Positions 50,924 through 60,737 are shown, numbered from the stretch's first letter. The stretch: 64,000 nt of DNA from Rhodobacteraceae bacterium LMO-JJ12 (GCA_021555075.1 JAKGBX010000002.1:553001-617000), one strand, 5' to 3'. Notes: generated from the letters alone by a model not told the origin. Numbers and translations: made by a program.

Positions 50924-52855
50924 TCAGACTTCTGCGTCCGGGTGCGGAACGTCTGGTGGCGCTGTGAGGAAAGTGGCGAGTGCCTGGGCAGTGAAGGGCT
51001 TGGCAAGGACGGGCGCGCGCGCAGTGCCTGCACGATGCAGCGGATGCGTTGCGGGCAGCGATGTCATAAGAAAACAAGGTGGATGCGGATCGGGCAGGCG
51101 GTCGATCAAATCGACACCCGAGGCCTCACCTTGGAGCGAGATGTCGGAGAGTATCAGCGAAATGCCGGGAATCTGTTCGGTGAGGGCGAGGGCCTCATCG
51201 ACCGACTCTGCCTCGATTACAGTATGGCCTATGCCGGTCAACATATCGCGCACAGTGGCGCGCAGTTCAGGGCTGTCTTCGACCAACAGTACTAGGCCGG
51301 GGGCCACGGGAAGGCCCGCCGGGCGCAGCGGCAGGCGGATCGTGACCTGGCCACCGGAGTCGTAATTGCCCAAGCTGGCCCGGCCCCCGGCCAGTTTGGT
51401 CATGTCATAGACCATGGCAAGGCCAAGCCCCGAGCCTTCGCCACCTTTGGTGGTGAAAAAGGGTTCAAAGGCATGGTTGAGTGCGCCATCGGAAAAGCCC
51501 GGCCCGGTGTCGCGGACGCGGAATTCAACCCAGGTGGATTGGATCGTGCGGGCGGTAAGCGTGATTTGACCGGCACCGTTGCAAGCATCGCGCGCGTTCA
51601 GCACCAGATTGAGCAGACTGTCTTGAAGAAGTCCGGCATCCAGCATCAACGTGTCGGCTGCGATCAGATTGTTGACGGTCAATTTCACCTGTTGCGGCAG
51701 GGCCGAACTGGCCAGGGTTGCGAAATCCCGCAGAAATGCCTGCATGTCGGTCGGTGCGGATGTGACTTCACGAGTGCCGGTCATGTCGGCAATCCTGTTC
51801 AAGAGCGTGCCGCCACGTCGCGCCGCCGAAAGCGTGGCTGTGATCAACTCATCAGCACCACCGGGCAAGGCCGCCAATCGTTGCAGACGCGATTGCATGC
51901 CGAGGATGATGGTCAGCAGGTTTGAGAAATCGTGGGCCAGTCCGGAAATCATCTGGGCCGCCATTTCACGGCGCCGGTTTTGTTGCAATGCGGCGCGGGT
52001 TTGAGTTTCTTCGGTGATGTCCATCGACAAGATATAGACCCCGCCGGTGGTCTGATCCGGCGTTAGGGCGACGCGGATGCGGTGCGAAGACGGCTCATGA
52101 TTGAATTCGAACACCGAAGGCTCGCCAGCATAGGCCCGGTTGAGATAGGGGGCAATCAGCGCGAAGGTCGCCGTGCCGTGAACATCGGCCGCGTGCAGCC
52201 CTACCGGGTCGGCCCGCGAGCCGGGCATCACCAGACTGAGGCGGTGGTTGGAGTAGGTGTAATGATTATCGCGATTGATATGGGCGATATGGGCGGGCAT
52301 CATTTCCGCAGTCAGCCGAGTGCGCGCTTCGGCCGCTGTCAGCTGACGTTTGGCTTCTTCCAGAGCGGTGACGGTGGCGGCAAGCTGACGGTTGGTGGCG
52401 GAAAGCTCCTCGGCGTGAGAAAGCAGCTTCTCCGAAAGCTCCTCGGAGCGGGCGCGCAGGAGTTGTTCGGCGCGTTTGGTGGCAGTAATATCGGTATAAA
52501 CGGCAACCCACCCCCCCTCGGGAAGGGGTGAACCTTCGACGGAGATCCAGCGGCCATTGGCCATTTCGCGTTCGATATAGTGCGGCTCGAAGGCACGCGC
52601 GAGATCGACTCGGTCTCGCACGGCTGCTTCAATATCATCGACAGGTCCATATTCACCCCGCGTTGTAAGATAGCGGATGGTCTCTTCAAAGGAGGCGCCG
52701 GGGGTGACGAGCGTTTGCGGCAAATCGAACATATCCTCAAAACGTTGGTTTGAGGTGACGAGCCGCAGATCGCTGTCATAGATCGAGATTGCCTGCTGAA
52801 TGAGGTTCAGCCCGGCCGTTGTCATGGTGTTGGTTTCGGCACGTGTGGTTGGCAT
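50924..52855 (-). CDS. Cytoplasmic PAS hybrid histidine kinase
   Basis: A 643-residue sensor without membrane segments. A PAS_7-type domain (about 15-125; GLNLIQQAISIYDSDLRLV) is followed by a coiled coil (about 126-180), a second PAS (about 181-285), a dimerisation helix with phospho-acceptor His308 (GLAHDFSNLLTIILG), the ATPase domain (N box LNLVLNARDAC, RVRDTGPGF, GSGLGLAMVYD) and a C-terminal receiver with Asp571 (LILSDISLQG). The layout resembles NahK/ErcS-type kinases. ATG 52855 follows AAGGAG. It diverges, with 228 bases between, from the acyl-CoA ligase-ABC operon, which it might control. Confidence 0.9.
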   Translation of the reverse strand: MPTTRAETNTMTTAGLNLIQQAISIYDSDLRLVTSNQRFEDMFDLPQTLVTPGASFEETIRYLTTRGEYGPVDDIEAAVRDRVDLARAFEPHYIEREMANGRWISVEGSPLPEGGWVAVYTDITATKRAEQLLRARSEELSEKLLSHAEELSATNRQLAATVTALEEAKRQLTAAEARTRLTAEMMPAHIAHINRDNHYTYSNHRLSLVMPGSRADPVGLHAADVHGTATFALIAPYLNRAYAGEPSVFEFNHEPSSHRIRVALTPDQTTGGVYILSMDITEETQTRAALQQNRRREMAAQMISGLAHDFSNLLTIILGMQSRLQRLAALPGGADELITATLSAARRGGTLLNRIADMTGTREVTSAPTDMQAFLRDFATLASSALPQQVKLTVNNLIAADTLMLDAGLLQDSLLNLVLNARDACNGAGQITLTARTIQSTWVEFRVRDTGPGFSDGALNHAFEPFFTTKGGEGSGLGLAMVYDMTKLAGGRASLGNYDSGGQVTIRLPLRPAGLPVAPGLVLLVEDSPELRATVRDMLTGIGHTVIEAESVDEALALTEQIPGISLILSDISLQGEASGVDLIDRLPDPHPPCFLMTSLPATHPLHRAGTARAPVLAKPFTAQALATFLTAPPDVPHPDAEV

Positions 52856-53083
52856 CGGATCTCCTTGCGGGGGAGGTAGCATCTCGCGGGGCATCGGGGG
52901 AAGAGGGGGCAGGATATTGCGCGAGATTTCTATCGGCGCGTCACTTGTTACAATTCGTTAGATTCCCGCAAACTTGAGGCAAAAGTTGACGGTCAGCTTG
53001 AAATCCGCACGCTGTACCGTGGGAGAATCATCCGCGGCGTGTGGGTTTGACCTGTGGTGGAGCAGGCAAAGGGAGGACTGGAT

Positions 53084-55243
53084 TTGATAGAACCGTCTCA
53101 GGCGACCGGTGGGCTTGCGTCCATTCCGGCGCTTTTGCAGCGCAACGCGAAGGAATTCGGCTCAAAAGCCGCCTATCGCGAGAAGGAATTCGGTATTTGG
53201 CAAAGCTGGACTTGGGCCGAAACCGAGAAGGAAATTGAAGCCCTTGCGCTCGGTCTGATCAATCTCGGTGTAAATGAGGGCGATTTCATTGCCATCATCG
53301 GTCGCAATCGCCCGCATTTCTATTGGTCGATGGTTGCGGCGCAGAGCGTGGGTGCGGTTCCCGTGCCGCTCTATAATGATAGTGCCGCTGACGAAATGTC
53401 CTATGTGTTGGAGCATTGCGGCGCGCGTTATGCCATCGTGGAAGACCAGGAGCAGGTCGACAAGATCATCGAAATTCAGGATCAGCTGCACCAATTCGAG
53501 CATATGATCTATATCGATCCGCGCGGCTTGCGGAAATACGACCATCGCGCATTGCATCGGTTCACCGACATCCAGGATCAGGGCCGCGCGGCCTATTATG
53601 AATTGATCGAGGAACTGAAGGAACGGCGCGAAAAGCTGACCTATGACCACCAATGTGTGATGCTTTATACAAGCGGCACGACGGGTAAGCCCAAGGGCGT
53701 GGTTCTGTCGAACCGCAACATCATCCAGAGCGCCAAGAACGCCAGCGAGTTCGACAATCTGGGGCCGGGTGAGGAAATTCTTGCTTATCTGCCGATGGCT
53801 TGGGTCGGCGATTTCATCTTTTCGGTGGGACAGGCCTATTGGACCGGCTTCTGTACGAATTGCCCCGAATCCGCCGATACGATGATGACCGATTTGCGCG
53901 AGATCGGGCCAACCTATTATTTTGCCCCGCCGCGGTTTTTTGAAACCCAGTTGACCAACGTGATGATCCGTATGGAAGATAGCGGCGTTCTGAAATACGC
54001 GCTGTTCCATCATTTCATGGAATTCGCCAAGGGCACGGGCGAAAAATACGGGATGCCCAAGCGGCGCCTGCAAAAGCCTGACCTTAAACGCCGGATCAAG
54101 ACGGCGTGGAAGTTCATGATGGGTGTCGGTTTCGCCGCCGAGACGATCGTGGAAAACATGATCCGGCTGTTCTTTGCCCGAATGCGCCATGGTGCGAATG
54201 TGCGTGACCATTTCAAGGCCAGTGATCCTCTGGGTCTCAAGCTCTATCCCGAGCCGCTGCGCAGCTATTTCAAATATCGCACCGGCGATGTATTGATCTA
54301 TGGCCCGTTGAAAAACACGCTGGGTCTTAGCCGCGTGCGCGTGGGTTATACGGCGGGCGAGGCGATCGGGCCGGAGATTTTTGAGTTCTACCGCTCGCTC
54401 GGGATCAACCTGAAACAGCTTTATGGGCAAACAGAAGCGACGGTGTTCATCACCGTGCAGCCCGATGGTGAGGTCCGGGCCGATACTGTTGGTGTTCCGG
54501 CACCCGAGGTCGAAATCAAAATCGAGGAGAACGGCGAGATTTTCTATCGTTCGCCGGGCACTTTCGTGGAGTATTACAAGAACCCGGAAAGCACCGCGTC
54601 GACCAAGGATGCCGAGGGTTGGGTCGCCACCGGTGACGCGGGATATTTCGAGCCCGAGTCAGGTCATCTGCGGATTATCGACCGGGCCAAGGATGTGGGC
54701 CAGATGGCCGATGGCACCCTGTTTGCGCCGAAATATGTCGAGAACAAGCTGAAATTCTATCCCGATATCCTTGAGGCGGTTCTGTTTGGTAATGGCAGGG
54801 ACCGCTGCGTGGCGTTCATCAACATCGACCTCAGTGCCGTGGGCAACTGGGCCGAGCGTAATAATATCGGCTATGCGTCGTATCAGGAGCTGGCCGGCCA
54901 TCCGAAGGTAATGGACACCATTCAGGCACATGTCGAGGCGGTGAACACATCTATCGCCGACGACCCGATGTTGTCGGGCTGTCAGATCCACCGTTTCCTG
55001 ATCCTGCACAAGGAGTTGGATGCCGATGACGGCGAGATGACCCGCACCCGCAAGGTGCGTCGGGCCATCGTGGCGGACAAATTCAAGGACCTGGTCGATG
55101 CGCTTTACGACGGGTCAGAGCGGATATCGACAACGACCGAAGTGACCTATGAAGACGGGCGCAAGGGATCGATCAGCGCGACGCTGGAAATCCGCGACGC
55201 CAAGGTTCAGCCCGTGACACCGCAGAAAGTGGCAGCAGAATGA
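53084..55243 (+). CDS. Long-chain acyl-CoA synthetase-like AMP-binding ligase
   Basis: A 719-residue ANL-family ligase of the large FadD15/long-chain type, which makes an acyl-AMP and then an acyl-CoA. The phosphate loop is YTSGTTGKPKGVVLS (about 200), later LYGQTEATVF and the WVATGDAGYFEP region. An extended insertion (about 320-420, including RHGANVRDHFKASDP) makes it longer than medium-chain ligases. The start is a TTG at 53084, six bases after GGGAGGA; a GTG at 53054 lacks a ribosome site. Its stop overlaps the ABC ATPase start, so the ligase is the first gene of the importer operon. It may trap the imported acid as its CoA ester. Confidence 0.9.
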   Translation: MIEPSQATGGLASIPALLQRNAKEFGSKAAYREKEFGIWQSWTWAETEKEIEALALGLINLGVNEGDFIAIIGRNRPHFYWSMVAAQSVGAVPVPLYNDSAADEMSYVLEHCGARYAIVEDQEQVDKIIEIQDQLHQFEHMIYIDPRGLRKYDHRALHRFTDIQDQGRAAYYELIEELKERREKLTYDHQCVMLYTSGTTGKPKGVVLSNRNIIQSAKNASEFDNLGPGEEILAYLPMAWVGDFIFSVGQAYWTGFCTNCPESADTMMTDLREIGPTYYFAPPRFFETQLTNVMIRMEDSGVLKYALFHHFMEFAKGTGEKYGMPKRRLQKPDLKRRIKTAWKFMMGVGFAAETIVENMIRLFFARMRHGANVRDHFKASDPLGLKLYPEPLRSYFKYRTGDVLIYGPLKNTLGLSRVRVGYTAGEAIGPEIFEFYRSLGINLKQLYGQTEATVFITVQPDGEVRADTVGVPAPEVEIKIEENGEIFYRSPGTFVEYYKNPESTASTKDAEGWVATGDAGYFEPESGHLRIIDRAKDVGQMADGTLFAPKYVENKLKFYPDILEAVLFGNGRDRCVAFINIDLSAVGNWAERNNIGYASYQELAGHPKVMDTIQAHVEAVNTSIADDPMLSGCQIHRFLILHKELDADDGEMTRTRKVRRAIVADKFKDLVDALYDGSERISTTTEVTYEDGRKGSISATLEIRDAKVQPVTPQKVAAE

Positions 55244-56061
55244 ACGATACGAGCAGCGACGGATACATCACCGCGGACGGTCGCCAGATCGGTGGCGTGT
55301 TGATGGAGATGAAGAACATCACTCTGCGCTTTGGCGGGGTAAAGGCGATCACCGATATCAGCTTTGATATCCGCGAAGGCGAGATCAGGGCGATCATCGG
55401 GCCGAACGGCGCCGGTAAATCCTCGATGCTGAACGTGATCTCGGGCTTTTATGTACCGCAGGAGGGCGAGGTTTTCTACAAGGGCGTAAAGCGACCGCCG
55501 ATGCGGCCTTATGAGGTGGCGCAGCTGGGAATTGCCCGCACGTTCCAGAACATCGCGCTGTTTGAGGGCATGACGGTTCTCGACAACGTGATGACCGGGC
55601 GGCTTAACCATATGAAGACTGGGCTGCTGGCGCAGGCGATCTGGAAGGGCAAGGCCGAGGCCGAAGAAGTGGCCAACCGCGAAGTGGCGGAAAAGGTTAT
55701 CGACTTTCTCGAAATTCAGCATATCCGCAAAACGCCGGTTTCGCGGCTGCCTTATGGCTTGAAGAAACGGGTCGAGTTGGCGCGTGCGTTGGCGGTGCAA
55801 CCCAGCCTGTTGCTGTTGGATGAGCCGATGGCGGGCATGAACGTGGAAGAAAAAGAGGACATGAGCCGCTTTATCCTCGACGTGAATGACGAATTTGGCA
55901 CGACCATCGCGCTGATTGAGCACGACATGGGCGTGGTGATGGACCTCTCCGACCGGGTGGTCGTGATGGATTATGGCAAGAAGATCGGGGACGGCACGCC
56001 CGACGAAGTGCGCAACAATCAAGATGTGATCGACGCCTATCTCGGCGTGGCGCACGATTAA
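55240..56061 (+). CDS. Liv-type ABC importer ATPase (LivG-like)
   Basis: A 273-residue ATP-binding subunit of a branched-chain amino-acid-type (HAAT) importer. Walker A is GPNGAGKSSML, the signature region is SRLPYGLKKRVELARAL, Walker B is LLLLDEPMAGMN and the H-loop IEHDMGVVMDLSDRV. The LSGGQ is degenerate, normal for LivG. The opening 20 residues (NDTSSDGYITADGRQIGGV) precede the fold and are unusual. ATGA overlap joins it to the acyl-CoA ligase. Partner ATPase is at 59.9 kb. Confidence 0.93.
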   Translation: MNDTSSDGYITADGRQIGGVLMEMKNITLRFGGVKAITDISFDIREGEIRAIIGPNGAGKSSMLNVISGFYVPQEGEVFYKGVKRPPMRPYEVAQLGIARTFQNIALFEGMTVLDNVMTGRLNHMKTGLLAQAIWKGKAEAEEVANREVAEKVIDFLEIQHIRKTPVSRLPYGLKKRVELARALAVQPSLLLLDEPMAGMNVEEKEDMSRFILDVNDEFGTTIALIEHDMGVVMDLSDRVVVMDYGKKIGDGTPDEVRNNQDVIDAYLGVAHD

Positions 56062-56075
56062 GGGGAATACGCGAG

Positions 56076-57077
56076 ATGTCAGCAGCTTTTCTGAATGCGC
56101 TTGAAGTGATGACCAACGGCCTCATGGCCGGGGTTCTCTATGCGCTGGTCGCCCTTGGTTTCGTGCTTATCTACAAGGCGTCGGGCATTTTCAACTATGC
56201 CCAAGGGGTCATGGCGCTGTTCGCGGCGCTCACTCTGGTCGGAATCATGGAAGGACAGGTGCCTTTCAGTCACCTGATCAATGCGATTTTCGGCACGGAT
56301 ATTCACCATTTCGGCTGGCATCTGCCGGCTTTGGTGGCGATCATTCTGACAATTGGTGTCATGGTGGTTTTTGCCTGGTTCGTGCAGCGATTTATCTTTC
56401 GTCACCTCGTCGGGCAGGAGCCCATCATCCTGTTCATGGCAACCATCGGGCTTGCCTATTTCATGGAAGGTTTCGGCGATCTCATGTGGGGGTCGGACAT
56501 CAAGAAGCTGGATGTCGGATTGCCGCAGGGCGGGTCGTTCTTTGTTGAAGACCTGACCATTGGGTGGGCCGCAGAGGGCGAACGCTTTTTCGGGATGTAT
56601 ATCGACAATCTTGATATGTTTGCGACAGTGATTGCTGTGCTGCTGGTTATCGCGCTCGTTCTTTTCTCGCAATATACCAAGCAGGGGCGCGCCATGCGGG
56701 CTGTGGCCGATGACCATCAGGCGGCGTTGTCTGTGGGTATTAACCTCAACTTCATCTGGATTTTGGTCTGGTCGCTTGCCGGGTTTGTTGCGCTGGTTGC
56801 GGGCATCATGTGGGGCACCAAATCGGGTGTTCAATTCTCGCTGTCGCTGATCGCATTGAAGGCGTTGCCGGTGCTGATGCTGGGCGGGTTCACTTCGATC
56901 CCCGGCGCGATCGTGGGTGGGCTGATCATCGGTGTTGGCGAAAAGTTGTTCGAGTTCTGGATCGGCCCATTGGTGGGCGGTGCGACTGAAAACTGGTTTG
57001 CCTATGTGCTGGCGCTTCTCTTCCTCGTCTTCCGGCCACAGGGGCTGTTTGGCGAAAAGATCATCGAGAGGGTGTAG
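56076..57077 (+). CDS. Liv-type ABC importer permease (LivH-like)
   Basis: A 333-residue membrane subunit with about eight to nine helices. LivH hallmarks are LMAGVLYALVALGFVLIYKASGIFNYAQG at the N-terminus (read in parts), GRAMRAVADDHQAALSVGIN on the cytoplasmic coupling loop and LGGFTSIPGAIVGGLIIGV. AAGGGGAATACGCGAG precedes the ATG. It pairs with the LivM-like permease. Confidence 0.93.
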   Translation: MSAAFLNALEVMTNGLMAGVLYALVALGFVLIYKASGIFNYAQGVMALFAALTLVGIMEGQVPFSHLINAIFGTDIHHFGWHLPALVAIILTIGVMVVFAWFVQRFIFRHLVGQEPIILFMATIGLAYFMEGFGDLMWGSDIKKLDVGLPQGGSFFVEDLTIGWAAEGERFFGMYIDNLDMFATVIAVLLVIALVLFSQYTKQGRAMRAVADDHQAALSVGINLNFIWILVWSLAGFVALVAGIMWGTKSGVQFSLSLIALKALPVLMLGGFTSIPGAIVGGLIIGVGEKLFEFWIGPLVGGATENWFAYVLALLFLVFRPQGLFGEKIIERV

Positions 57078-57082
57078 CAAGG

Positions 57083-57340
57083 ATGCCGAAACTGATTGCT
57101 ATACTGAACGTGGTTGCGTGGGGTGGTTTCTGGGCCTTTGGGTATCTCGCATTGACGACGGATGCGCACCAGCCCGGTCAGATGGTCACCGCAGCGATCC
57201 TTGCCGCGTTGGGCGGTGCACTGGGTATGTGGGCCTATTTCCGGCTGGTGCGCTACACGGAAAACACAGGGTATGCGAAACCGGCCAGACGGGCTGACAA
57301 ATCGCATCTGGAATTGAATGAGAATGGGGAGCGGGCCTGA
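57083..57340 (+). CDS. 85-residue two-helix membrane protein inside the ABC operon
   Basis: A small protein with two predicted membrane helices (about 3-25, LIAILNVVAWGGFWAFGYLAL; about 34-54, MVTAAILAALGGALGMWAYF) and a basic, then acidic, soluble tail. It starts five bases after the LivH-like gene and its stop overlaps the LivM-like ATG (TGATG), so it is fully embedded in the transporter operon. I do not recognise a family. It could stabilise or tune the permease heterodimer; that is inference from position. Confidence 0.75.
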   Translation: MPKLIAILNVVAWGGFWAFGYLALTTDAHQPGQMVTAAILAALGGALGMWAYFRLVRYTENTGYAKPARRADKSHLELNENGERA

Positions 57341-58467
57341 TGTTTTATCGTGAAGCGGGCGACTACAAAACGACTTATGTCGACGACAACCAGACCTTCC
57401 CGATCAAGTTCGACAGGTATCGTTATTACCTGGTTTTGCTGCTGGGGTTTGCGATCATTCCCTTCGTGATCAATGACTATTGGGTCAACGCGATCTTCCT
57501 GCCCTTCCTGATCTATGCCATTGCGGCGATCGGGTTGAATATCCTTACCGGGTATTGCGGGCAGGTGAGCCTTGGAACCGGCGGTTTCATGGCGGTGGGG
57601 GCCTATTCCTGCTACAAGTTCATGACCGGGCTCGACATCTGGTTGCCCACCGGCGCTGAGGGCGAGATGGTGCAATATGCGTTGCCGCCGATCAACATTT
57701 TCTTCTCGGTGCTGCTGGCCGGGTTCGTGACGGCGCTTGTCGGGGTTCTGTTCGGCCTGCCCTCGTTGAGGATCAAAGGGTTCTATCTGGCTGTGGCGAC
57801 GTTGGCGGCGCAGTTCTTCCTTGTCTGGCTCTTAAACAAGTGGGAATGGGCCTATAATTATTCCGCATCCGGCCAGATCAACGCACCCGAACGCAGTGTT
57901 TTCGGTTTGCTGGTGACCGGACCATCAACCAAAGCCTGGGTGGCCTATCTGTTCTGCCTGGTGTTTTTGACTTTGGTTGCTCTGATCGCACGCAACCTGA
58001 CACGCGGAAGCGTGGGGCGGAAATGGATGGCGATCCGTGATATGGATATCGCTGCCGAAATCATCGGAGTCGACCCGCTCAAAGCCAAGCTGAGCGCTTT
58101 TGCAGTGTCGTCGTTCTTTATCGGCATTTCGGGCGCGCTGTTCTTCAGCGTCTATCTGGGGGCTGTGGAAGTTGGCGAGGCCTTTGGTATCAACAAGTCT
58201 TTCCTGGTCCTCTTTATGGTGATCATCGGCGGGCTTGGGTCGATCTTTGGATCGTTCGCTGGCGCAGCCTTCCTTGTGTTGCTGCCCGTTCTTTTGAAAA
58301 ACACATTGGTTGGTGGGCTGGGTTGGCCCACTGATATTGCGGCGCATCTGGAATTCCTGATCGTTGGCGCGCTGATCATCATATTCCTGGTCGCCGAGCC
58401 GCATGGGCTTGCACAACTCTGGCGCGTGGCGAAGGAAAAACTGAGATTATGGCCATTCCCGCACTAG
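57340..58467 (+). CDS. Liv-type ABC importer permease (LivM-like)
   Basis: A 375-residue membrane subunit with about nine to ten helices. LivM features are AIAAIGLNILTGYCGQVSLGTGGFMAVGAY (read in parts), LFGLPSLRIKGFYLAVATLAAQFF, the coupling-loop GRKWMAIRDMDIAAEIIGVD and IIGGLGSIFGSFAGAAFLVLLP. The N-terminal 30 residues before the first helix are cytoplasmic and polar (YREAGDYKTTYVDDNQTFP). The substrate-binding protein gene follows after 74 bases. Confidence 0.93.
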   Translation: MFYREAGDYKTTYVDDNQTFPIKFDRYRYYLVLLLGFAIIPFVINDYWVNAIFLPFLIYAIAAIGLNILTGYCGQVSLGTGGFMAVGAYSCYKFMTGLDIWLPTGAEGEMVQYALPPINIFFSVLLAGFVTALVGVLFGLPSLRIKGFYLAVATLAAQFFLVWLLNKWEWAYNYSASGQINAPERSVFGLLVTGPSTKAWVAYLFCLVFLTLVALIARNLTRGSVGRKWMAIRDMDIAAEIIGVDPLKAKLSAFAVSSFFIGISGALFFSVYLGAVEVGEAFGINKSFLVLFMVIIGGLGSIFGSFAGAAFLVLLPVLLKNTLVGGLGWPTDIAAHLEFLIVGALIIIFLVAEPHGLAQLWRVAKEKLRLWPFPH

Positions 58468-58541
58468 GGCGCGGGCATGATCGTTTTGAAATTCGGGGAT
58501 AACCCGGACCACATCGGAAAAACCATGGGAGGAAAAACCCG

Positions 58542-59825
58542 ATGAAGATGAAACTAGCAACTCTGGCACTGAGCGCCGTAATGGCGGCAGGCCCGGCATT
58601 GGCGGATCTTGTAATTCCGTCGCTGAGCTATCGCACCGGACCTTACGCCGCTGGCGGTGTTCCGTTTGCGGATGGTTATGCTGACTATTTCACGCTGCTG
58701 AACGAACGTGACGGCGGCATCGGCGGCGTTCCGGTCAAAATGATCGAATGCGAAACCGGCTATAACACCGAAAAAGGTGTGGAATGCTATGAGGCGACCA
58801 AAGGTGAGGGCGCGCTGATCTATCAACCGCTGTCGACTGGGATTACCTATCAGCTGATCCCCAAAACCACCGCCGATGACATCCCGATGCACACCATGGG
58901 CTATGGCCGTACATCGGCCGCAAACGGCGATGTATTCAGCCACACTTTCAACTATCCGGCCAACTATTGGGATGGTGCTTCGGGTGCGGTCAACTACCTG
59001 CTGGAAACCAACGGTGGGGATCTCAAGGGTAAGAAGCTTGCACTGGTGTATCACAACTCTGCGTTCGGCAAAGAGCCGATCCGGACGTTGGAAGAACTGT
59101 CCAAGAAGCATGGTTACGAGCTGACCTTGCTGCCGGTGGATCACCCCGGTCAGGAACAGAAATCGCAGTGGCTTCAAATCCGCCGCGAACGTCCTGATTT
59201 CGTGATCATGTACGGCTGGGGCGTGATGAACCAAGTTGCCATTCAGGAAGCCGCCAATATCCGCTTTCCGATGGAAAACTTCATCGGCATCTGGTGGTCA
59301 GGTGGTGAACATGACGTTCTGCCCGCCGGTGATGGTGCCAATGGATACAAAGCCCTCACGTTCCACGCTGTTGGTGACGACTTCCCGGTTTTCGACGACA
59401 TCAAGACGTATGTTTCCGACAAGGGCAAAGCGGCTGGCAACGGTGATCAGATCGGTAGCGTGATCTATAACCGCGGTTTTTATGCAGCAATGCTTGCAGC
59501 CGAAGCGATCAAGGATGCGCAGGCGGCGACCGGTAATGCCGATGTGACGCCGGGCGATGTGCGTGATGCAATGGAGAGCCTGAACATCACCGAAGAACGT
59601 ATGGCTGGTCTTGGCATGCCAAATTTCGGTCCGAGCTTCCAAGTCTCGTGCGAAAACCACGGCGGTTCTGGCCTCGTGGGCGTGGCACAGTGGGATGCGA
59701 CAAACAAGAAATGGTCGATGGTTTCGGACTTTAAACCGACAGATCGTGACGTGATCAATGCGTTGGTGAAGGAAGATTCAGAAGCCTTTGCCAAGGAAAA
59801 CAACATCGAGTCGCAGTGTAAGTAA
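58542..59825 (+). CDS. Liv-type ABC importer substrate-binding protein
   Basis: A 427-residue periplasmic type I binding protein. Residues 1-21 are a signal peptide ending PALA. The mature chain has YRTGPYAAGGVPFADGYADY, the NERDGGIGGVPVKMIECETG ligand-loop region, ALVYHNSAFGKEPIRTLEEL and GWGVMNQVAIQEA. This sequence lineage is usually found with acyl-CoA ligases and not with amino-acid genes, which fits an organic-acid ligand. A cysteine pair (C65-like CETG and C77-like ECYE) may form a disulfide. GGGAGG lies upstream of the ATG. Confidence 0.9.
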   Translation: MKMKLATLALSAVMAAGPALADLVIPSLSYRTGPYAAGGVPFADGYADYFTLLNERDGGIGGVPVKMIECETGYNTEKGVECYEATKGEGALIYQPLSTGITYQLIPKTTADDIPMHTMGYGRTSAANGDVFSHTFNYPANYWDGASGAVNYLLETNGGDLKGKKLALVYHNSAFGKEPIRTLEELSKKHGYELTLLPVDHPGQEQKSQWLQIRRERPDFVIMYGWGVMNQVAIQEAANIRFPMENFIGIWWSGGEHDVLPAGDGANGYKALTFHAVGDDFPVFDDIKTYVSDKGKAAGNGDQIGSVIYNRGFYAAMLAAEAIKDAQAATGNADVTPGDVRDAMESLNITEERMAGLGMPNFGPSFQVSCENHGGSGLVGVAQWDATNKKWSMVSDFKPTDRDVINALVKEDSEAFAKENNIESQCK

Positions 59826-59909
59826 TCTGCAACGAACTGTTCCGGCCGCTTGGAGACGAGTGGCCGGGACACCCCAACGAAATTTTGCTCAGACAAGTGG
59901 ATCGAACCC

Positions 59910-60737
59910 ATGCTGGACGCCGGTGAAACCGCTCAGGAGACCTTGCTAGAGGTCAACAATATCGAGGTGATCTACAATCACGTCATCCTTGTGTTGAAGG
60001 GCGTTAGTCTGAAAGTACCCAAGGGCGGGATTACCGCGCTTCTGGGTGGGAATGGTGCTGGTAAGACGACCACCCTGAAAGCCATTTCGAACCTGCTGCA
60101 TTCAGAACGTGGCGAAGTGACCAAGGGTCAGATCAGCTATCGTGGTGAACGGGTGCAGGATCTTGACCCGGCCGAATTGGTGAAACGCGGCGTTATCCAG
60201 GTGATGGAAGGCCGTCACTGTTTTGAGCACCTGACCGTCGAAGAAAACCTGTTGACGGGTGCCTATACGCGCTCGGACGGCAGCGGTGCTGTCGCCGCCG
60301 ATCTTGAGAAAGTTTACGCATATTTTCCGCGCCTCAAGGAGCGTCGAAAGAGCCAGGCGGGCTATACCTCGGGGGGCGAGCAGCAGATGGTGGCGATCGG
60401 GCGTGCCTTGATGAGCCAGCCTGAGACAATCCTGCTTGATGAGCCATCGATGGGCTTGGCGCCGCAGTTGGTGGAAGAAATTTTCGGAATCGTGAAAGAC
60501 CTGAACGAAAAGGAAGGCAACACCTTCCTGCTGGCGGAACAGAACACCAACGTAGCCCTGCGCTTTGCTCACTATGGCTATATCCTAGAGAATGGCCGTG
60601 TGGTGATGGATGGCCCAGCGAAGGAACTGCGCGAAAACCCGGATGTTAAGGAATTCTACCTTGGAATGGCCGATGAGGGCCGCAAGAGCTTTCGCGACGT
60701 GCGCTCCTATCGCCGCAGGAAACGCTGGCTCAGCTAA
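59910..60737 (+). CDS. Liv-type ABC importer ATPase (LivF-like)
   Basis: A 275-residue second ATPase. Walker A is GGNGAGKTTTLK, the signature is YTSGGEQQMVAIGRAL, Walker B is ETILLDEPSMGLAP and the C-terminus carries a basic extension (RSFRDVRSYRRRKRW-like). GVIQVMEGRHCFEHLTVEENLL resembles LivF. ATG 59910 is preferred; the ribosome site is weak and a TTG at 59850 would add 20 residues. It ends the transporter operon and is convergent with the duplicated-domain gene. Confidence 0.9.
   Translation: MLDAGETAQETLLEVNNIEVIYNHVILVLKGVSLKVPKGGITALLGGNGAGKTTTLKAISNLLHSERGEVTKGQISYRGERVQDLDPAELVKRGVIQVMEGRHCFEHLTVEENLLTGAYTRSDGSGAVAADLEKVYAYFPRLKERRKSQAGYTSGGEQQMVAIGRALMSQPETILLDEPSMGLAPQLVEEIFGIVKDLNEKEGNTFLLAEQNTNVALRFAHYGYILENGRVVMDGPAKELRENPDVKEFYLGMADEGRKSFRDVRSYRRRKRWLS

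Noticed and set aside
53162-54430. 422-codon minus-strand frame inside the acyl-CoA synthetase
   Set aside because: Antisense shadow with a composition unlike a real protein.
56079-57080. 333-codon minus-strand frame exactly covering the LivH-like gene
   Set aside because: Antisense shadow; translation is full of His, Gln and Arg and has no membrane helices, while the plus strand matches LivH throughout.
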